From Hypoxylon rubiginosum (Eukaryota > Ascomycota > Sordariomycetes > Xylariales > Hypoxylaceae), in NCBI GenBank assembly GCA_902806565.1, contig CADCXA010000015.1, positions 248,001 to 312,000 of the forward strand: DNA of 64,000 nucleotides, read 5' to 3'. The notes below the pieces were generated by a model that was not told where the DNA came from, searched no databases, and saw only the letters and a list, made by a program, of their open reading frames with translations. The translations under genes and the position numbers were made by a program. Positions 22,078 to 33,564 of this stretch are shown one piece after another. How positions within the stretch are numbered: the stretch's first letter is position 1; each line of letters opens with the position of its first letter.

Positions 22078-23431
22078 TGCTGATATTTCCTTCTCAAGGG
22101 AAGTGATTGAATGAATTTTGGATATGAGGCTATTGAATTTGGATTGAATGTATTCGCCTTGAATTAGTCCGGGAAAAGGTGACGAGAGTGAAAGTTGAGC
22201 AACCCAACTAGAGGCTAGAAATTCACGAGCCTAAGGTATGAAAGTTCAGCGACAGAAAATTTTAGTGGGACCCTGCGGCCAGTTCTGGTAGCCCGGTGGA
22301 GCTTGCGCACGCTAAGACCTCCTAGTCGACTACATATGTAGCTAGATACATAGTATAAATGCATACATGGATTTAGCTTTTGCTTAGTTAAATACATATT
22401 ATAATTAACGGGACTACAACTCCCCCTTTTACGCCTGGATGACACTCTCACGACTATTTATCTACAGATAGCAGGTAGTCATCCTGAGGTCAAAAAAGGT
22501 AACCCTCTAGACTTGTGTTTAAATAGAGGCCCCTTGTCAAACTATGAAGAAATTGAATATTCCGTGAAGCTGCAAACAACCCCTAAGCCGATTCCCATCT
22601 TAGATTTCCCAACCCCTATTCTGATAATGCACCTCCTTCCAGCATCCATAGGTACCAACGCCCCCTTTACGTTTCAGGACATGTAGTCACGAAGAATATA
22701 TGCCAGCCGTTGCTTTTAAGTCCATATTACTTCGCCACAATCAACATAATGATACTCAAGGATATGTACGGTACTGTCTTTTTGCAGCATAGAAGATACG
22801 GTCTTGTGGTATGTACGAGTAAGGCTACAATCTTACAATTCTGTTTATATTTTGCATGACTAACCAGTATGTGTTAGAGGATACTTATGTCGAAGTTCAC
22901 GAGAATAATTCATCCGTTCCAGAATAGAGGCAAAATGGCATTTTTGGCATTTAATATGACCAGCTCTATTTCCCTAAAATAGACTGAATTTTTATATAAT
23001 ACTTGTGCTGTTTTCTCCTGTGAACTATCATAGAGACTTGGATAGTGCTTAATATATGAACCAAGGTAACATGTTACAATACGCAATATTCTCCATGGCA
23101 TGGTTTGCAGTGAGGTTGAAAGTCCGGTGTCTCTCTTGCCCAAGAAACTCTTTCCGTGTGGCTAGAATTCCGTTGCCTCAAAATATTAGAATTAAATAGA
23201 AATAACGCAGGATACAAGGCGTCACTAGCAATTGTAAAGCTGGATGCGGAGGGGAGCAGGTCTATGAGCCCAAGGAACCATAATTTGCATTAATTTTAAT
23301 GATCAAAATGATCATAAGTAATGGGTTTTTGCTGATCCTTAAAAGGAGGATCTGAAAAGAGGTGTGGTTGAAGGGGGGCAAGGTAGATAGAGACTGGAAA
23401 AATTTAAGAAAAGATAAAAAAAAAAATAATT
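22078..23431. other. Gene-poor AT-rich spacer
   Basis: The NOP6 promoter lies at its left end. The rest is AT-rich with short chance frames, and the right end before the tRNA-like locus has A/T runs. Confidence 0.45.
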
Positions 23432-23615
23432 TGCCGGGAGCCAGATTCGAACTGGCGTCTCCAGTTGAGTTGGTCATTTGCTATTATTTAATGGAGCTTC
23501 TCGCTATAGCTGGTATCCATAAGGTTCGTTTGTGGTGTCTGGCATCCGCGTTTTGAGAGATCGAGTGGATGTTTCAGGCTGCTCTCTTAGAATCATACCA
23601 CTAGATTACCCCAGC
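23432..23615 (-). ncRNA. tRNA-like Pol III locus with a long insertion between its halves
   Basis: On the minus strand a 5' segment GCTGGGG (23615-23609) can pair over 7 bp, with two wobbles, to TCCCGGC (23439-23433), followed by a discriminator A. A tRNA-Pro-like D arm (ATCTAGTGGTATGAT, A-box-like) comes right after position 9. A T arm with a perfect 5-bp stem, GCCAG-TTCGAAT-CTGGC (23456-23440), carries a B box and abuts the acceptor stem. An uninterrupted T-run follows downstream at about 23426-23417 as a Pol III terminator. The two halves are about 110 nt further apart than in a mature tRNA, and I could not fit an anticodon stem. It is either a tRNA with an unusual intron or a tRNA pseudogene/SINE-like element. 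Confidence 0.45.
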
Positions 23616-25214
23616 TTTTAAATTGTTAGAAATAAGTGCCGTAATTCTGCTATATAACCCTTTCGCGGGGGGAGGTGCTTGGGCCGGCGGTTGCTCAGGT
23701 GATGGGGAAACGTCGGGACACCCACCATATCATTGGCCATTGTCTTCTGTATTTAGGGAACTGCACTGGGGGCTTGATAAAGAACGTAGAAAGAGCATAG
23801 TAACTTCTATTTCTACTAGTCGAAGATCCTCGCCGTAGGGTGTCATGTCACTATCAGCTTGCTATTGAGTTTATGCATCTCAGTTGTGTGGCATGTAGCT
23901 CTTTTCAGGTATGTCACGGTGGAGACATAAAGGTACAGAAACAATCACATTTCCCTACGAATAGCTCTCAACATAACTGCAAAGAGTTATGAGTGTACAC
24001 GCAGGAAGAAATCCCGAATATAGAGGGAAGCTAAGGTCTTGGATCTTCAGCAAGTGTCATTTTATTTCTACCCCTATTCCCTTTTATTACCTAAGGCACA
24101 TGATATCTCCTAGCTTTACACTCTAGGGTATACAGATAAATACAAAATATCTATACTATGCTCCAACGGCTTTTACAGACCTGTGGAACATGTTTCAGCA
24201 AAATATAACTCGTTCACCGTCTCAAATACCCAGAAGTCCAAGTGACAGATGAAGGACCCAAAGTTTCCCATTCACCCTTTAGTACTTACCATATAACTGG
24301 CCATGTTAAGAGTATGAACGTTCTCCCATATAAAACGCCAGTAAGTCACCTGGAAAATGACAAATGAATTGTCGTGAATGTTCTAGAGAGTATGAGTGTG
24401 AATCTAGGTCGGAGAAGTTAGATGAGATACTTGAAGGTGGTTACATAGGCAAGCTAGAATAGATAAGTGAGATTTTCCAGGACCACAAGACGAGGATAGG
24501 ATGAAGAAAAATATATTTGGTCTGCGAGGAAACATTCTATAATCTGGGATGTATATCTCGCCTTCGGCCCTAACACCTGTGACAAACTTACGAATCCTAC
24601 ATCTGGGATTTTCTAATGGATTTCGATATACTGGAGCAAAGTTATAATAATATCTAGTTCCAGCCCTATAATCACAACAGTACACTAGATAGATCAACGC
24701 TGACTTGTCTGGAGTGAGACACGATGCTTTATTACTTACCTCAGGTGAATACCGAAAAGAGCGGTGATGACGACCGGAGAAACCCTCCCACTTGCCGGTC
24801 TTGCCTTCGTAGTGACATTGACCTTCCAGCAGCTAAGCTACGAGTAGGCGCAGGCGTAGTAGAAGCAAGAGCCATCCACTCCTACAGATGAAAGTCAATT
24901 CATCCTCACCTCTAATCTTTTCGAATAGGTTCCCCATCTCCTTTTACATCCCTAAAACAACATCGAATCCTCCGACACATCACTCGTTTTTGGATTTTGC
25001 CAAACATCAACATTCGTTCCCCTTTCGGGTTGATCTTTTTGGTGGCCATCCTTACCCGTCATCAGTCCTTTCGCTTTGTACGATTTATGGAATCAAGAAA
25101 AGCAGAAAAAATCCAAAAAGAACGAAAAAAATACACGGTGTAGCATAACTCTCTTTCCTCTTCTCGATTCATCGGACCCCGTACTCCCAAGTACTTGTGT
25201 CGTGCTAGGGCCCA
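23616..25214. other. Gene-poor spacer left of the CFEM gene
   Basis: Short frames only. The last 300 bases are C/T-rich and probably hold the CFEM promoter and leader. Confidence 0.4.
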
Positions 25215-26002
25215 ATGAAGTTCACCAGGATTCTCCTTGCTCGGGTTTTGCTCATAAGCCTGTTGCGATTCGCCGCCGGGATGGACAATGGCACGATCGC
25301 GCAACCACCAGCTGGACCGCCTAGTGAGTTGGCCATCCACAATATAGCTGATTTTGTTGGCACCGAAACTGACGTATACATCAGGTTGCGCTTCCCGTTG
25401 CATGGTCGATAGCATGTTCATGACGCAATGCCTCGATACAAGATGTCTTTGCAATGAGAGGGACTACCAGAAGGTCTGGAGCCACCTTCTCAGTTGTCGC
25501 CCACTCCAGCTAACTCTGATGTACACAGTCTCTCTTCCAGTGCCTCTTTTCCCAATGCGACTCGAGTAACTACGGCCCAGCTCTGAGCCATTCCATCTCT
25601 CTCTGCATGAGCCTAGGTGCCGAAATCTACATGGTAGCTCCTGGCACTGTCAGCAATGGACTCCTGCAGTCTCGCGAAGAGGACTACCTTGCCGGAAGGG
25701 AAGTTAAAGACGTACCGGGCCTCCAGCTACGACAAGAAAGCGTCGCCGGCTTCGGGCCAACAACAACCATTACCACCACGGTCACCGACTTCATTACGGT
25801 ATCCTACTCTCCCGTCACCATATCTCCGACCCCTTCTGTGTTCGTTCAGGACAGCCAAGCGGCGGAGATAACCGCCACCTCGGCCAGCCGACCCTGGGTC
25901 GTCCCGCTGTCGCCGGCCGCGCGGTCTCGGCCCTCGTTCTTCGGGCTCGTGTTATGGATCTCGTTGGTTCTTACTCTTGATTATTGGATGACCGGCTACT
26001 AG
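25215..26002 (+). CDS. CFEM-domain cell-surface protein, probably GPI-anchored, 3 exons
   Basis: Exons 25215-25323, 25385-25473 and 25541-26002, about 219 aa. Signal peptide MKFTRILLARVLLISLLRF. The eight-cysteine CFEM layout is visible: SCASRC, nine residues to C, LDTRCLC, then after intron 2 CLFSQC and a final C after about 14 residues. The Thr/Ser-rich stretch (TTTITTTVTDFITV) and the hydrophobic C-terminus (SFFGLVLWISLVLTLDYW) fit GPI anchoring. CFEM proteins sit in fungal membranes and walls and serve haem uptake, adhesion or host interaction. Intron 1 (GTGAGT, phase 1) is firm. The intron 2 donor (GTCTGG at 25474) is weak, and the cysteine spacing would fit better with a splice about six codons later, where no GT keeps phase. 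Confidence 0.65.
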
Positions 26003-26554
26003 AACTAGGCGAGCATCATCATTGTCGATTTGTTTATGTCTAAGAGGTGGTACATGAAATACCTGAAACACACACTATTAGAGAAGGACGAATGTTAATT
26101 GGTGTGGTTGACCATTCTTACAGTTAATTAGCCGCACTGGTAACCGTCTACACTATTAAATAGAAACTGCTAATTTATCTCTCTCCTGGGCTGGGCTATT
26201 CATACCTAAAGTTAATTGATCCTTGGTGTGAATGAACCTATTGAGTCACTTATGACATGTGTTATCATGAAGTTTCAAGCCGTCTAGTAATGGACTGTAG
26301 GAGTTGACACTTTTTTTCTGAAGATCGGCTACAGCCACGGTTATTCAGCGAGTAATACCGGGGCTGACATTCATTGTAGTTATCCATGTCCCAGTGTCTG
26401 CTTCGTATGAGGCGCGGAGAATCGATTTGATGGGTATCATATATGAATGCTTATTTATACATCATCGGATAACGAAACCGCCTGCTACCTAGTAGTATAT
26501 CAGGTGTTGGCATAGTTCTGCTTTCTCCCCTACCGACGGAATCGTCCCACCTGC
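26003..26554. other. Convergent spacer
   Basis: About 550 bases between the CFEM and CMS1 stops. No frame or repeat recognised. Confidence 0.45.
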
Positions 26555-27602
26555 CTAGAAGAATAGCAACTGCAGGGGTTTCTCGGTATCGACGTACCGC
26601 TCTTTGAACTCGGGACGAGCCATCCAGCGGGCCAGGGGCATCATAGTGTCTTTCATGTCCATGATGCCGCGCTTCTTCTGGTCGATATGCGAGGCGTCGA
26701 TGACTAGACGCTCGAGGTTGTCTAGTTTTAGGGCAGCTGTTCGTGTTGTTAGATTATATGGCCGCAATCAAGGGGGAAGGAGAGAGCAGGCGAAACGGCA
26801 AGATGAAAGGAGAAGGCGTGAAAAGAAGGGCACTCACAATTCTCAACCAAGTCGTAGAGCCGGACGGGCGTGCCGACCGCGATACCGGTGCGGCACTTCT
26901 CGAGGAGCTGCACGCTTTCCTTGACCTTGATATGCTTGGCGAACTGGGAGAGGAAATTAGTTTCTGGATAGCCCCTTTCCTCACGAGGATGTCATCTCAC
27001 CAATTTCGCAACTGTGTTGTCTTTTGTCTGGTACTTGCGGACCGATCTACAATTTGTGAGCTTTCTTATACTAATATGGAATAAGATTGTTATAGGAGCC
27101 ATACCTGACAATGTCTGCCGCCCTCAAACCGGCGCTGGTCACGATGAGGGTATGCGGTGAGCCATTCGTCTTCGGCGCCTCCCCAAGCTTCTTAGGGTCC
27201 GCAAACTGCTCTAGGAACTCCGGTAGATTATCTAGGCTCCGTGCCTTTAGGAAGGACGAGGTATCCGTGATATAACTCGCTGGTTCAGATGTCAGAAAAT
27301 AGACCTTGAACGTATGAACAAGTAGATGAGACCATACGTGATATATCTAACCGGCTAAGCTCTACAGGTGTTAGGTCAGTGCCGAACCGCCTGACCTTCT
27401 TGGCTAGGTGGTCCGCGAGAAGTAAGTTGTCGATCAAAGCGATCTTCTTATTTACGCCAGCTTCCAGGTCGAGGTATTCTTCATCTTCGTCAAAAGCCGA
27501 CTTTCTTCGCTTTTTAGCCCCGGTCTCAGGATCCCGGTGACGCTTCTTGGACTTGGCTTTTGGGGCAGCCGGCGTGGGGTTTGCTATTTGCTCATCAGAC
27601 AT
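26555..27602 (-). CDS. CMS1: 90S pre-ribosome component Cms1, 5 exons
   Basis: Exons 27602-27338, 27279-27105, 27046-27001, 26943-26838 and 26736-26555 give 257 aa with every phase kept. The N-terminus is basic and acidic (KSKKRHRDPETGAKKRRKS). The Cms1 core follows: LLADHLAKKVRRFGTDLTPV, LPEFLEQFADP, HTLIVTSAGLRAADIVR, FAKHIKVKESVQLLEKC, IAVGTPVRLYDLVEN and LERLVIDASHIDQKKRGIMD, a helicase-like core without ATPase motifs, as is usual for this family. Yeast Cms1 associates with the U3 snoRNP-containing 90S particle. Five exons in about 1 kb is dense even here. Divergent from the AspRS gene. Confidence 0.88.
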
Positions 27603-28045
27603 CTTTAAAATAGTCTTCTAGTATTGTATAAATTTTCAGAAAATGAAAATACGAGTTGTAGGGAGGGTTGTCAAGTCGAATGTATTTTGATGTTGGGAAG
27701 AGTTTGACCAGGTGAAAATTCAGTTAGCCGTCAAAAAGCATGGTCCATTTTTCGATTATTCAATAAGCCGAAGCTCGAGAATTATCCGATTTAGCCCCGC
27801 CATCCCTCGTAAAGATAAAAAAAGGTGCCCCGCGTTAGCAATGGCAATCACCATCACCATCACTCGGGAGTCACACCATTTCGGCCGGAAGAGTCAGAGC
27901 TTTCTATTTTTGTTCACCTATCGTACCATCGACGACGAAATTTAAAAAGAGGGAGTTCTGGCAAATCTCTTCTTCGGATACTCCCTCCAATTGAGTCTTC
28001 ATTTTTACCTCAAATCTTTACACAGACTGAGTCACATCATTAATC
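27603..28045. promoter_or_regulatory. Divergent promoter region of CMS1 and AspRS
   Basis: 443 bases between two start codons, both for translation-related genes. Contains a CACCATCACCATCACTC stretch near 27850. Shared control is possible but unproven. Confidence 0.35.
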
Positions 28046-29848
28046 ATGTCTGAACCCCCAGTCGACCCAGCAGCCCAAGCCACGGGCTCTGCACCGGCCG
28101 AAGGCGAAGCTGGCCAGTCCAAGAAGGGCGCAAAGAAGGCCGAGGCCAAGGCCAAGAAAGAAGCAGAGAAGGCGCGCAAAGCTGCCGAACGAGAGGCCGC
28201 AGCCGCAGCACAGAAAGCTGCCTCTGGCGGCAACGAAGACCTCGCTAAGGAGAACTACGGCGACATCACCCCTACCACTAAGGTCGATTCCGACAAGGTA
28301 CAACTCAAGAAGTTGGGCGACGAGCACCTCGGAAAGACCATCAAACTCCGAGCCTGGATACAAAATGCCCGTATGCAGGGCGCCAAGATGGCTTTCCTCG
28401 AGCTGCGGGAGGAGCGCAACTGGTCGGTGCAGGGCGTCATGGCGGCCAGCCCCGAGGGCAAGCCCGTATCGAAGCAGATGGTCAAGTGGGTAGGCGCCTT
28501 ACGACTAGAGAGCTTCGTGCTGGTCGAGGCCACCGTCCAGAAGCCCCTCGAACCCGTCAAGAGCTGCCGCGTGAGCGACTACGAGCTGCACCTGACTAAG
28601 TGCTATCTGATCGCTTCCGGCCCCGAGGTCCTACCTTTAGGTCTTAACGCCGCGAACCGCGCCATCGCCAGCTTCGAGGACGAGGACCCGTCCGCGCCCC
28701 CCACCGAGGCCGTCGAGAACCTGTCCGTCGCTGACTCCGCCGCCGCACCCTCCGCCAGCCTGTCCACGCACTTGAACAACCCGGCCATGCACAAGCGGGC
28801 GCCCGTCCAGCAGGCCATCGCCGACGTCCGGATGACGGTGCGCAAGCTCTTCGCCGAGTACCTCGACTCCAAAGACTTCGTTCAGTTCGAGGCGCCCTGC
28901 CTCATCGGCGCCGCGTCCGAGGGCGGCGCCAACGTCTTCTCGCTGCCGTACTTCGAGAAGCACGCCTACCTCGCCCAGTCGCCTCAGTTCTACAAGCAGA
29001 TCGAGATCGCCGGCGGCCGGAAGCGCGTCTACTGCATCGGGCCCGTGTTCAGAGCCGAGAACTCGAACACGCCGAGACATATGACCGAAGTACGTACCTA
29101 CATATCTACGAACTTTCTATTTACTATGAAAAAGGGTTAATAAAAGGGGCTAACAATCTTTTGTGTACAGTTCACAGGTCTTGATCTGGAGATGGAGATC
29201 GAGGACAACTACCACGAGGTGATCGACATGATCGAGGGCGTCATGCTGTACATCTTCCGCGGCATCCAGGAGCGGTGCAAGGAGCAGGTCGACCTGATCC
29301 GGTCCATCTACCCGTCCGACGACTTCCTGCTGCCCGAGGACGGCAAGGAGGTACGGCTCACCTTCGCCGAGGGCCAAAAACTCCTCCGCGAGGAGGGGCC
29401 CGAGGAGTTCCGCAACGTGTCTGACGACGAGGACATGAGCACGCCGCAGGAGAAGGCCCTCGGCGCCCTCGTCCGCAAGAAGTTCGGCACCGACTTCTAC
29501 GTCCTCGACAAGTTCCCCGAGGGCGCCCGCCCCTTCTACACCATCGAGGACCCGACGAACCCGAAAGTCACCAACGCCTACGACTTCTTCATGCGCGGCC
29601 AGGAGATCCTCTCGGGCGGCCAGCGCATCCACGTCCCCGAGCTCCTCGAGGCCCGCCTCCGCAAGAAGGGCATCGACCCGGCCAGCCCCGGCATCCGCGA
29701 GTACGTCGACGTGTTCCGGTCCGCGGGCGTGCCGCCGCACGGCGGCGGCGGCATCGGGTTGGATCGGGTCGTCGCTTGGTACTTGAACCTGCCGAGCGTG
29801 CACCTTACTAGTTACTACCCGCGTACGCCCAAGAGGTTGACACCTTGA
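28046..29848 (+). CDS. DPS1: Cytosolic aspartyl-tRNA synthetase, 2 exons
   Basis: Exons 28046-29089 and 29171-29848 (81-nt intron, phase 0) give 573 aa. The N-terminal extension is a lysine/alanine-rich helix (AKKAEAKAKKEAEKARKAAE), the tRNA-binding appendage typical of eukaryotic AspRS. An OB-fold anticodon-binding domain follows (KTIKLRAWIQNARMQG ... FLELREERNWSVQGV). The class II core has motif 1 near VRKLFAEYLDSKDFVQFEAP, motif 2 in YCIGPVFRAENSNTPRHMTE continuing FTGLDLEMEI across the intron, and motif 3 GGGIGLDRVV, with QSPQFYKQ for aspartate selection. It charges tRNA-Asp in the cytosol. No mitochondrial presequence is visible. Convergent with EMC1. Confidence 0.96.
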
Positions 29849-30498
29849 TTTGGGTTGTGTGGTGGTGAACGGTAGTTTACGGTCTAAGAGGGGTTTATTT
29901 GGCCAAATGCTTTAGGAGAGCGGAAGAGAAAGATCTCGTGGGTTAAGGGAACTAGCTTTAGGTATTCGAGAGATATCGAGAGAACTCGGGCTCGGTACTG
30001 GTTGGTGGGTACGATAGATCCGATAGAGAGCCAGAATTGGGAAATCAAAAAGACTTATGCCATGATGATCAGCAATCTGCCGTGGTTTGAAGATGAAAGT
30101 TGATTTGATTATCTGTGCTGAACTTTCTAACCTACCTCCTAGGTGTCTAAGTATGTTCTCGCATTAAGAAATATAAATATCTGGTAGATACCAAGCACAT
30201 ACTGTAGTGCAATTCAAACCGCATGAATCTACAAGAGTAGTGAGCATATGTGAGTAGGTTGACATGAGAATGTGTATTTCTATGCAATGCTTCCCCCTTT
30301 CCATTTCTAGTCCAGCTGTTCTCGCCTCGACGACGGTACTAGACTACAAAACTTAAGTGTACATTCGAGCCCTCCATACTACCTACCCCTATCCTTATTT
30401 TTTCTATATTTCCCTTTCCTTTCCTCCATCATCTACTTTACCACACACGCTTCTGCCTACTAGGTGGTATCTGGCTGGCTGGCTGGCTACCTGCCTAT
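29849..30498. other. Convergent spacer
   Basis: 650 bases between the AspRS and EMC1 stops. AT-rich; a (GGCT)n run at 30473-30487 is the only simple repeat. Confidence 0.45.
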
Positions 30499-33400
30499 CT
30501 ACGCCTTCCACCGCGCGTCGATCTGCTTCTTGCGAACCTACATTTTTCAATATTAGCTTTTACTCAATTCACTCACTCACTTATACTCATACTCAACCCA
30601 CCCGTCCATCTATTAAAAAAAGAAGAAAAAAAGGAAAAGACTAAGAGCAAGGAAGGATAAGATTTAAAAAAAAAAAAAAAAAAAACTCACCATAGGCCGC
30701 AAAACCCCCACCCCCCCAACCAGCGCCAGCACCGTCCCGACCAGCGCCAGCTTATTGAACCCCTTCCCCAAGATATCAAAAGCCAGACTCGGCGCGACCC
30801 TAGTCCCGAACACGTCGACGCCGTACGCGAACACCAGGCTCGTGCTCTCGAGCACGGCGGGACTCGCCATGACCTCCCGGACCCCCAGCACGTCCCGCCG
30901 GTGCGTCACGTGCATCCGCGGGTCCAGCTCCACCGCCGGCGCGTACCGGCTCAGCCCCTCCTCCATCTCGGCCGGGCTCGGGTCCCGGCCCACGGGCCGC
31001 CGGGGCTCGAGGACGAGCCGCGGGATCCCGACGATGCCGTGGGCCGCCGGCATGTACGCGAGAAGCTGGCGGGACGCGATGCCCTGCCGGGTCTGCGTCA
31101 CCGTCAGGCACGTGACGGGGCCCGACAGGACGAACGTCTTGGACGCGACGGAGGGGAGGTACGGCCCCGCCGTCGGCCGGTCGACCGGGTCCAGCGAGGA
31201 GAAGTTGGCCGCGTCGCCGAGCGGGCCGCGGTCGTTGGCGCTGTCCGACTCGTAGAGATCGGAGACGACGACTTGGTATCCCTTCAGGTGCTGCGACGGC
31301 GAGTCCTGCAGCTCGTACTGCCCGAAGAACGAGCACAGGAACCAGTTCTCGGCCATGGCGCAGGCGACGTCCTTGCCCGGGTCGACGCCCTCGTAGGTCG
31401 ACGAGGTCAGGATCTGGCCCGACACGGTGTCCAGGAGGTAGACCGAGAGCGCGTTCGCCTGCTCGTCGGTCGCCGCGACGACTAGGGTGTTGGGGTTGAG
31501 ATACTTGTACTTGACGGTGCGGTCCCCTAGTACACGGCCGATGGAGGCGATGGGGTCGTGCTTGGATCGGCTGGCGACCTCGACGATTTTCTGTCCCGCG
31601 GGAGGGTTGAAGGTCCAGGTTGGAATCTCGACGGCTTGCTCACCCTTCGACTCAAATTTCACCCCTCGGATCCCACCGTCCTCTGTTCGCGTAACTACCG
31701 TCTGCTTGGGAGCCCACGGTCCCTGCATCTCGGCGACCTTCCCGCCTTTACCGATAGGTAGTAGCCAAGGGCCAGCGTCGCTGTCCACAACAACTGCGCT
31801 CTCCACTGGCGGGAACAAGCCAGAGGGCAGCGACTCGACGGTCTTACCCGTGTCCGATTTAACGATAATAAACTCGCCATCGGCTCCTCGGACGGTGACA
31901 ATCCCCTTCGCGTCATCGGCGTAGATAGCAACGACATCCCAAGGCTTCGCGCCCGGGGTTTCGTTCGCCGGCTTGGACCATACAATCCTGCCCTGGTTGC
32001 CGGCGTCGAGGCCGTAAAGCTTGCCGCGCTTCGTTGCTAGAACGACAAGTTTGTTGAACCCGAAGCTGTCTCGCGAAAGTGTATCGCTTGAAGCCGGGGT
32101 CTCGGAGCCGAGTATGCTAGCCATGAGACGGTCGGGGACGGCTAGTAGATACGCCGGCAAGTACTGAAGCTCGTCGATATGGCGAGTTACGCGGTGGACG
32201 AAAGCGGACCAGGGGTCAGTATGAGCCTCAGCCTCCAGGGTTCTAGCCAGGTCTTCCGACTCGGGGATCTCCGCCCATGTAGCCGCAACCGCACCGCTCA
32301 GGCCTTCGGGACGGGTCCAAGCTACGTCGCCATTGACTATTTGAGTCCAGTCGTCAGCGTCGGTGACAATAGCTGATCTGACAGCATAGTTATCCTCTGC
32401 TTTCTTAATGACCTCGGAAACGCCATGAACGGCGATTGGCGTTTCTGTTCCCGATTTCAAGGCCCAACGGCCCAGAATGCCGTGGGAAACCGACGAAGTA
32501 ACAATAACTTCGTCGGCAGTGACTCTCGTGAAGTAGACATTAGAACCAGATGAACTCGTGGAGAATGCGCTTCTGCCCTCCAACAACGGCAGATCATACG
32601 CCTTGGTGATGGCATTGCTCTTAAGGTCGACGTGATATATATCCGCCTTGCTTGCCTTATTAGTCCGGGTATGTACGAGGAAGTGCGGCGAGGATGGAAT
32701 AGTATGCGGAGCGTGAATCTCTACGCCAACCGTGCCATCGACGAGAGGGAACTCCTGTCTATTCTTAGAGCCGAGGACGTTGACTTTTAGCTTTGTCAAG
32801 GTATTGTCCGTCCATGCCACAACCGGGGCAGCCGAGTTGGCACCGACAAACATGACGTCTTCGGGCTTTTGCACCTCGCCCTTAGTACCGATAATGATCT
32901 CGTCGAGTTTTCTTCCAGTCGGTGTATCCAAGACGATGACTTTCAGGGTATATGATAGCAGCGATCCGTGTAGGGTGACGACAAACACTTTCTCCAAATT
33001 GGTGCTGACTTGTAGAGGGATATCGTTGTTGACCTCCCTGTATTCCCATACTACGCGTCCTTCTATACCGTGTATTCTCCGCGCAACAGTTGTGCCATCT
33101 TCTTCGTGTAGCGCCAGAACATCCTTGTGGTTGTCCTCCGTCATCTCCATAATCTCTAGGTCCTTGACAGCCCCGTCAAAATCAAGCGTCCAAACGTTAC
33201 GGCCGGTAATGGCATCCCACGTGTGTACGGAGCTTCCCAGCGCGCTAGCCAACCAGGTCTCATCCTCGCCAGCTCGTAGATGACCTCCTCCTTCGGTGAT
33301 ATTCCCGTTCAACAGGTGGCGCCATACGATAGCGCCATTGCCGGGATTGACGGCTCCGAGGACGCCTAGATCGCTAAGAGTGTACAAGAGACTCGCCTTC

Positions 33401-33564
33401 TCCTGGGGTCTCGGTCGGTGGAAGAATGTGGTTTCGCTTTGGGGGACGCCGAGGAGCTCGTGGTGGTAATCGATGTGGCCGACCTCATCCTTGAAGACGG
33501 CGCGCACAGCCGCAGGCAGGGCTAGCAATACCGCGATCGATAGCGTCTGCGTTGGAAAATGCAT
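30499..33564 (-). CDS. EMC1: ER membrane protein complex subunit 1 (EMC1), 2 exons
   Basis: Exons 33564-30691 and 30537-30499 give 970 aa. Signal peptide MHFPTQTLSIAVLLALPAAV, then VFKDEVGHIDYHHELLGVPQ, typical of EMC1. A large lumenal beta-propeller region follows with repeated outer strands (VLGAVNPGNGAIVWRH, VHTWDAITGRNVWTLDFDGA, LYGLDAGNQGRIVWSK). The DUF1620 region lies near the C-terminus with GIPRLVLEPRRPVGRDPS and LDPRMHVTHRRDVLGVREVM. One membrane helix (FNKLALVGTVLALVGGVGVL) is followed, through a 13-codon last exon, by the cytosolic tail VRKKQIDARWKA, which matches the family end and proves the intron. EMC inserts tail-anchored and polytopic proteins into the ER. The intron has a GTGAGT donor whose T opens a run of 20 Ts. 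Confidence 0.95.
30666..30685. repeat. A20 homopolymer at the EMC1 intron donor
   Basis: Twenty As on the plus strand, that is U20 in the EMC1 pre-mRNA starting at the last base of the GUGAGU donor. Length variation would sit next to the U1 and TIA1-like binding region. Confidence 0.9.

Noticed and set aside
20983..22114. Long plus-strand frames over NOP6
   Set aside because: Leucine/valine- and serine-rich antisense products of the Lys/Asp-rich NOP6 frame; no conserved motif.
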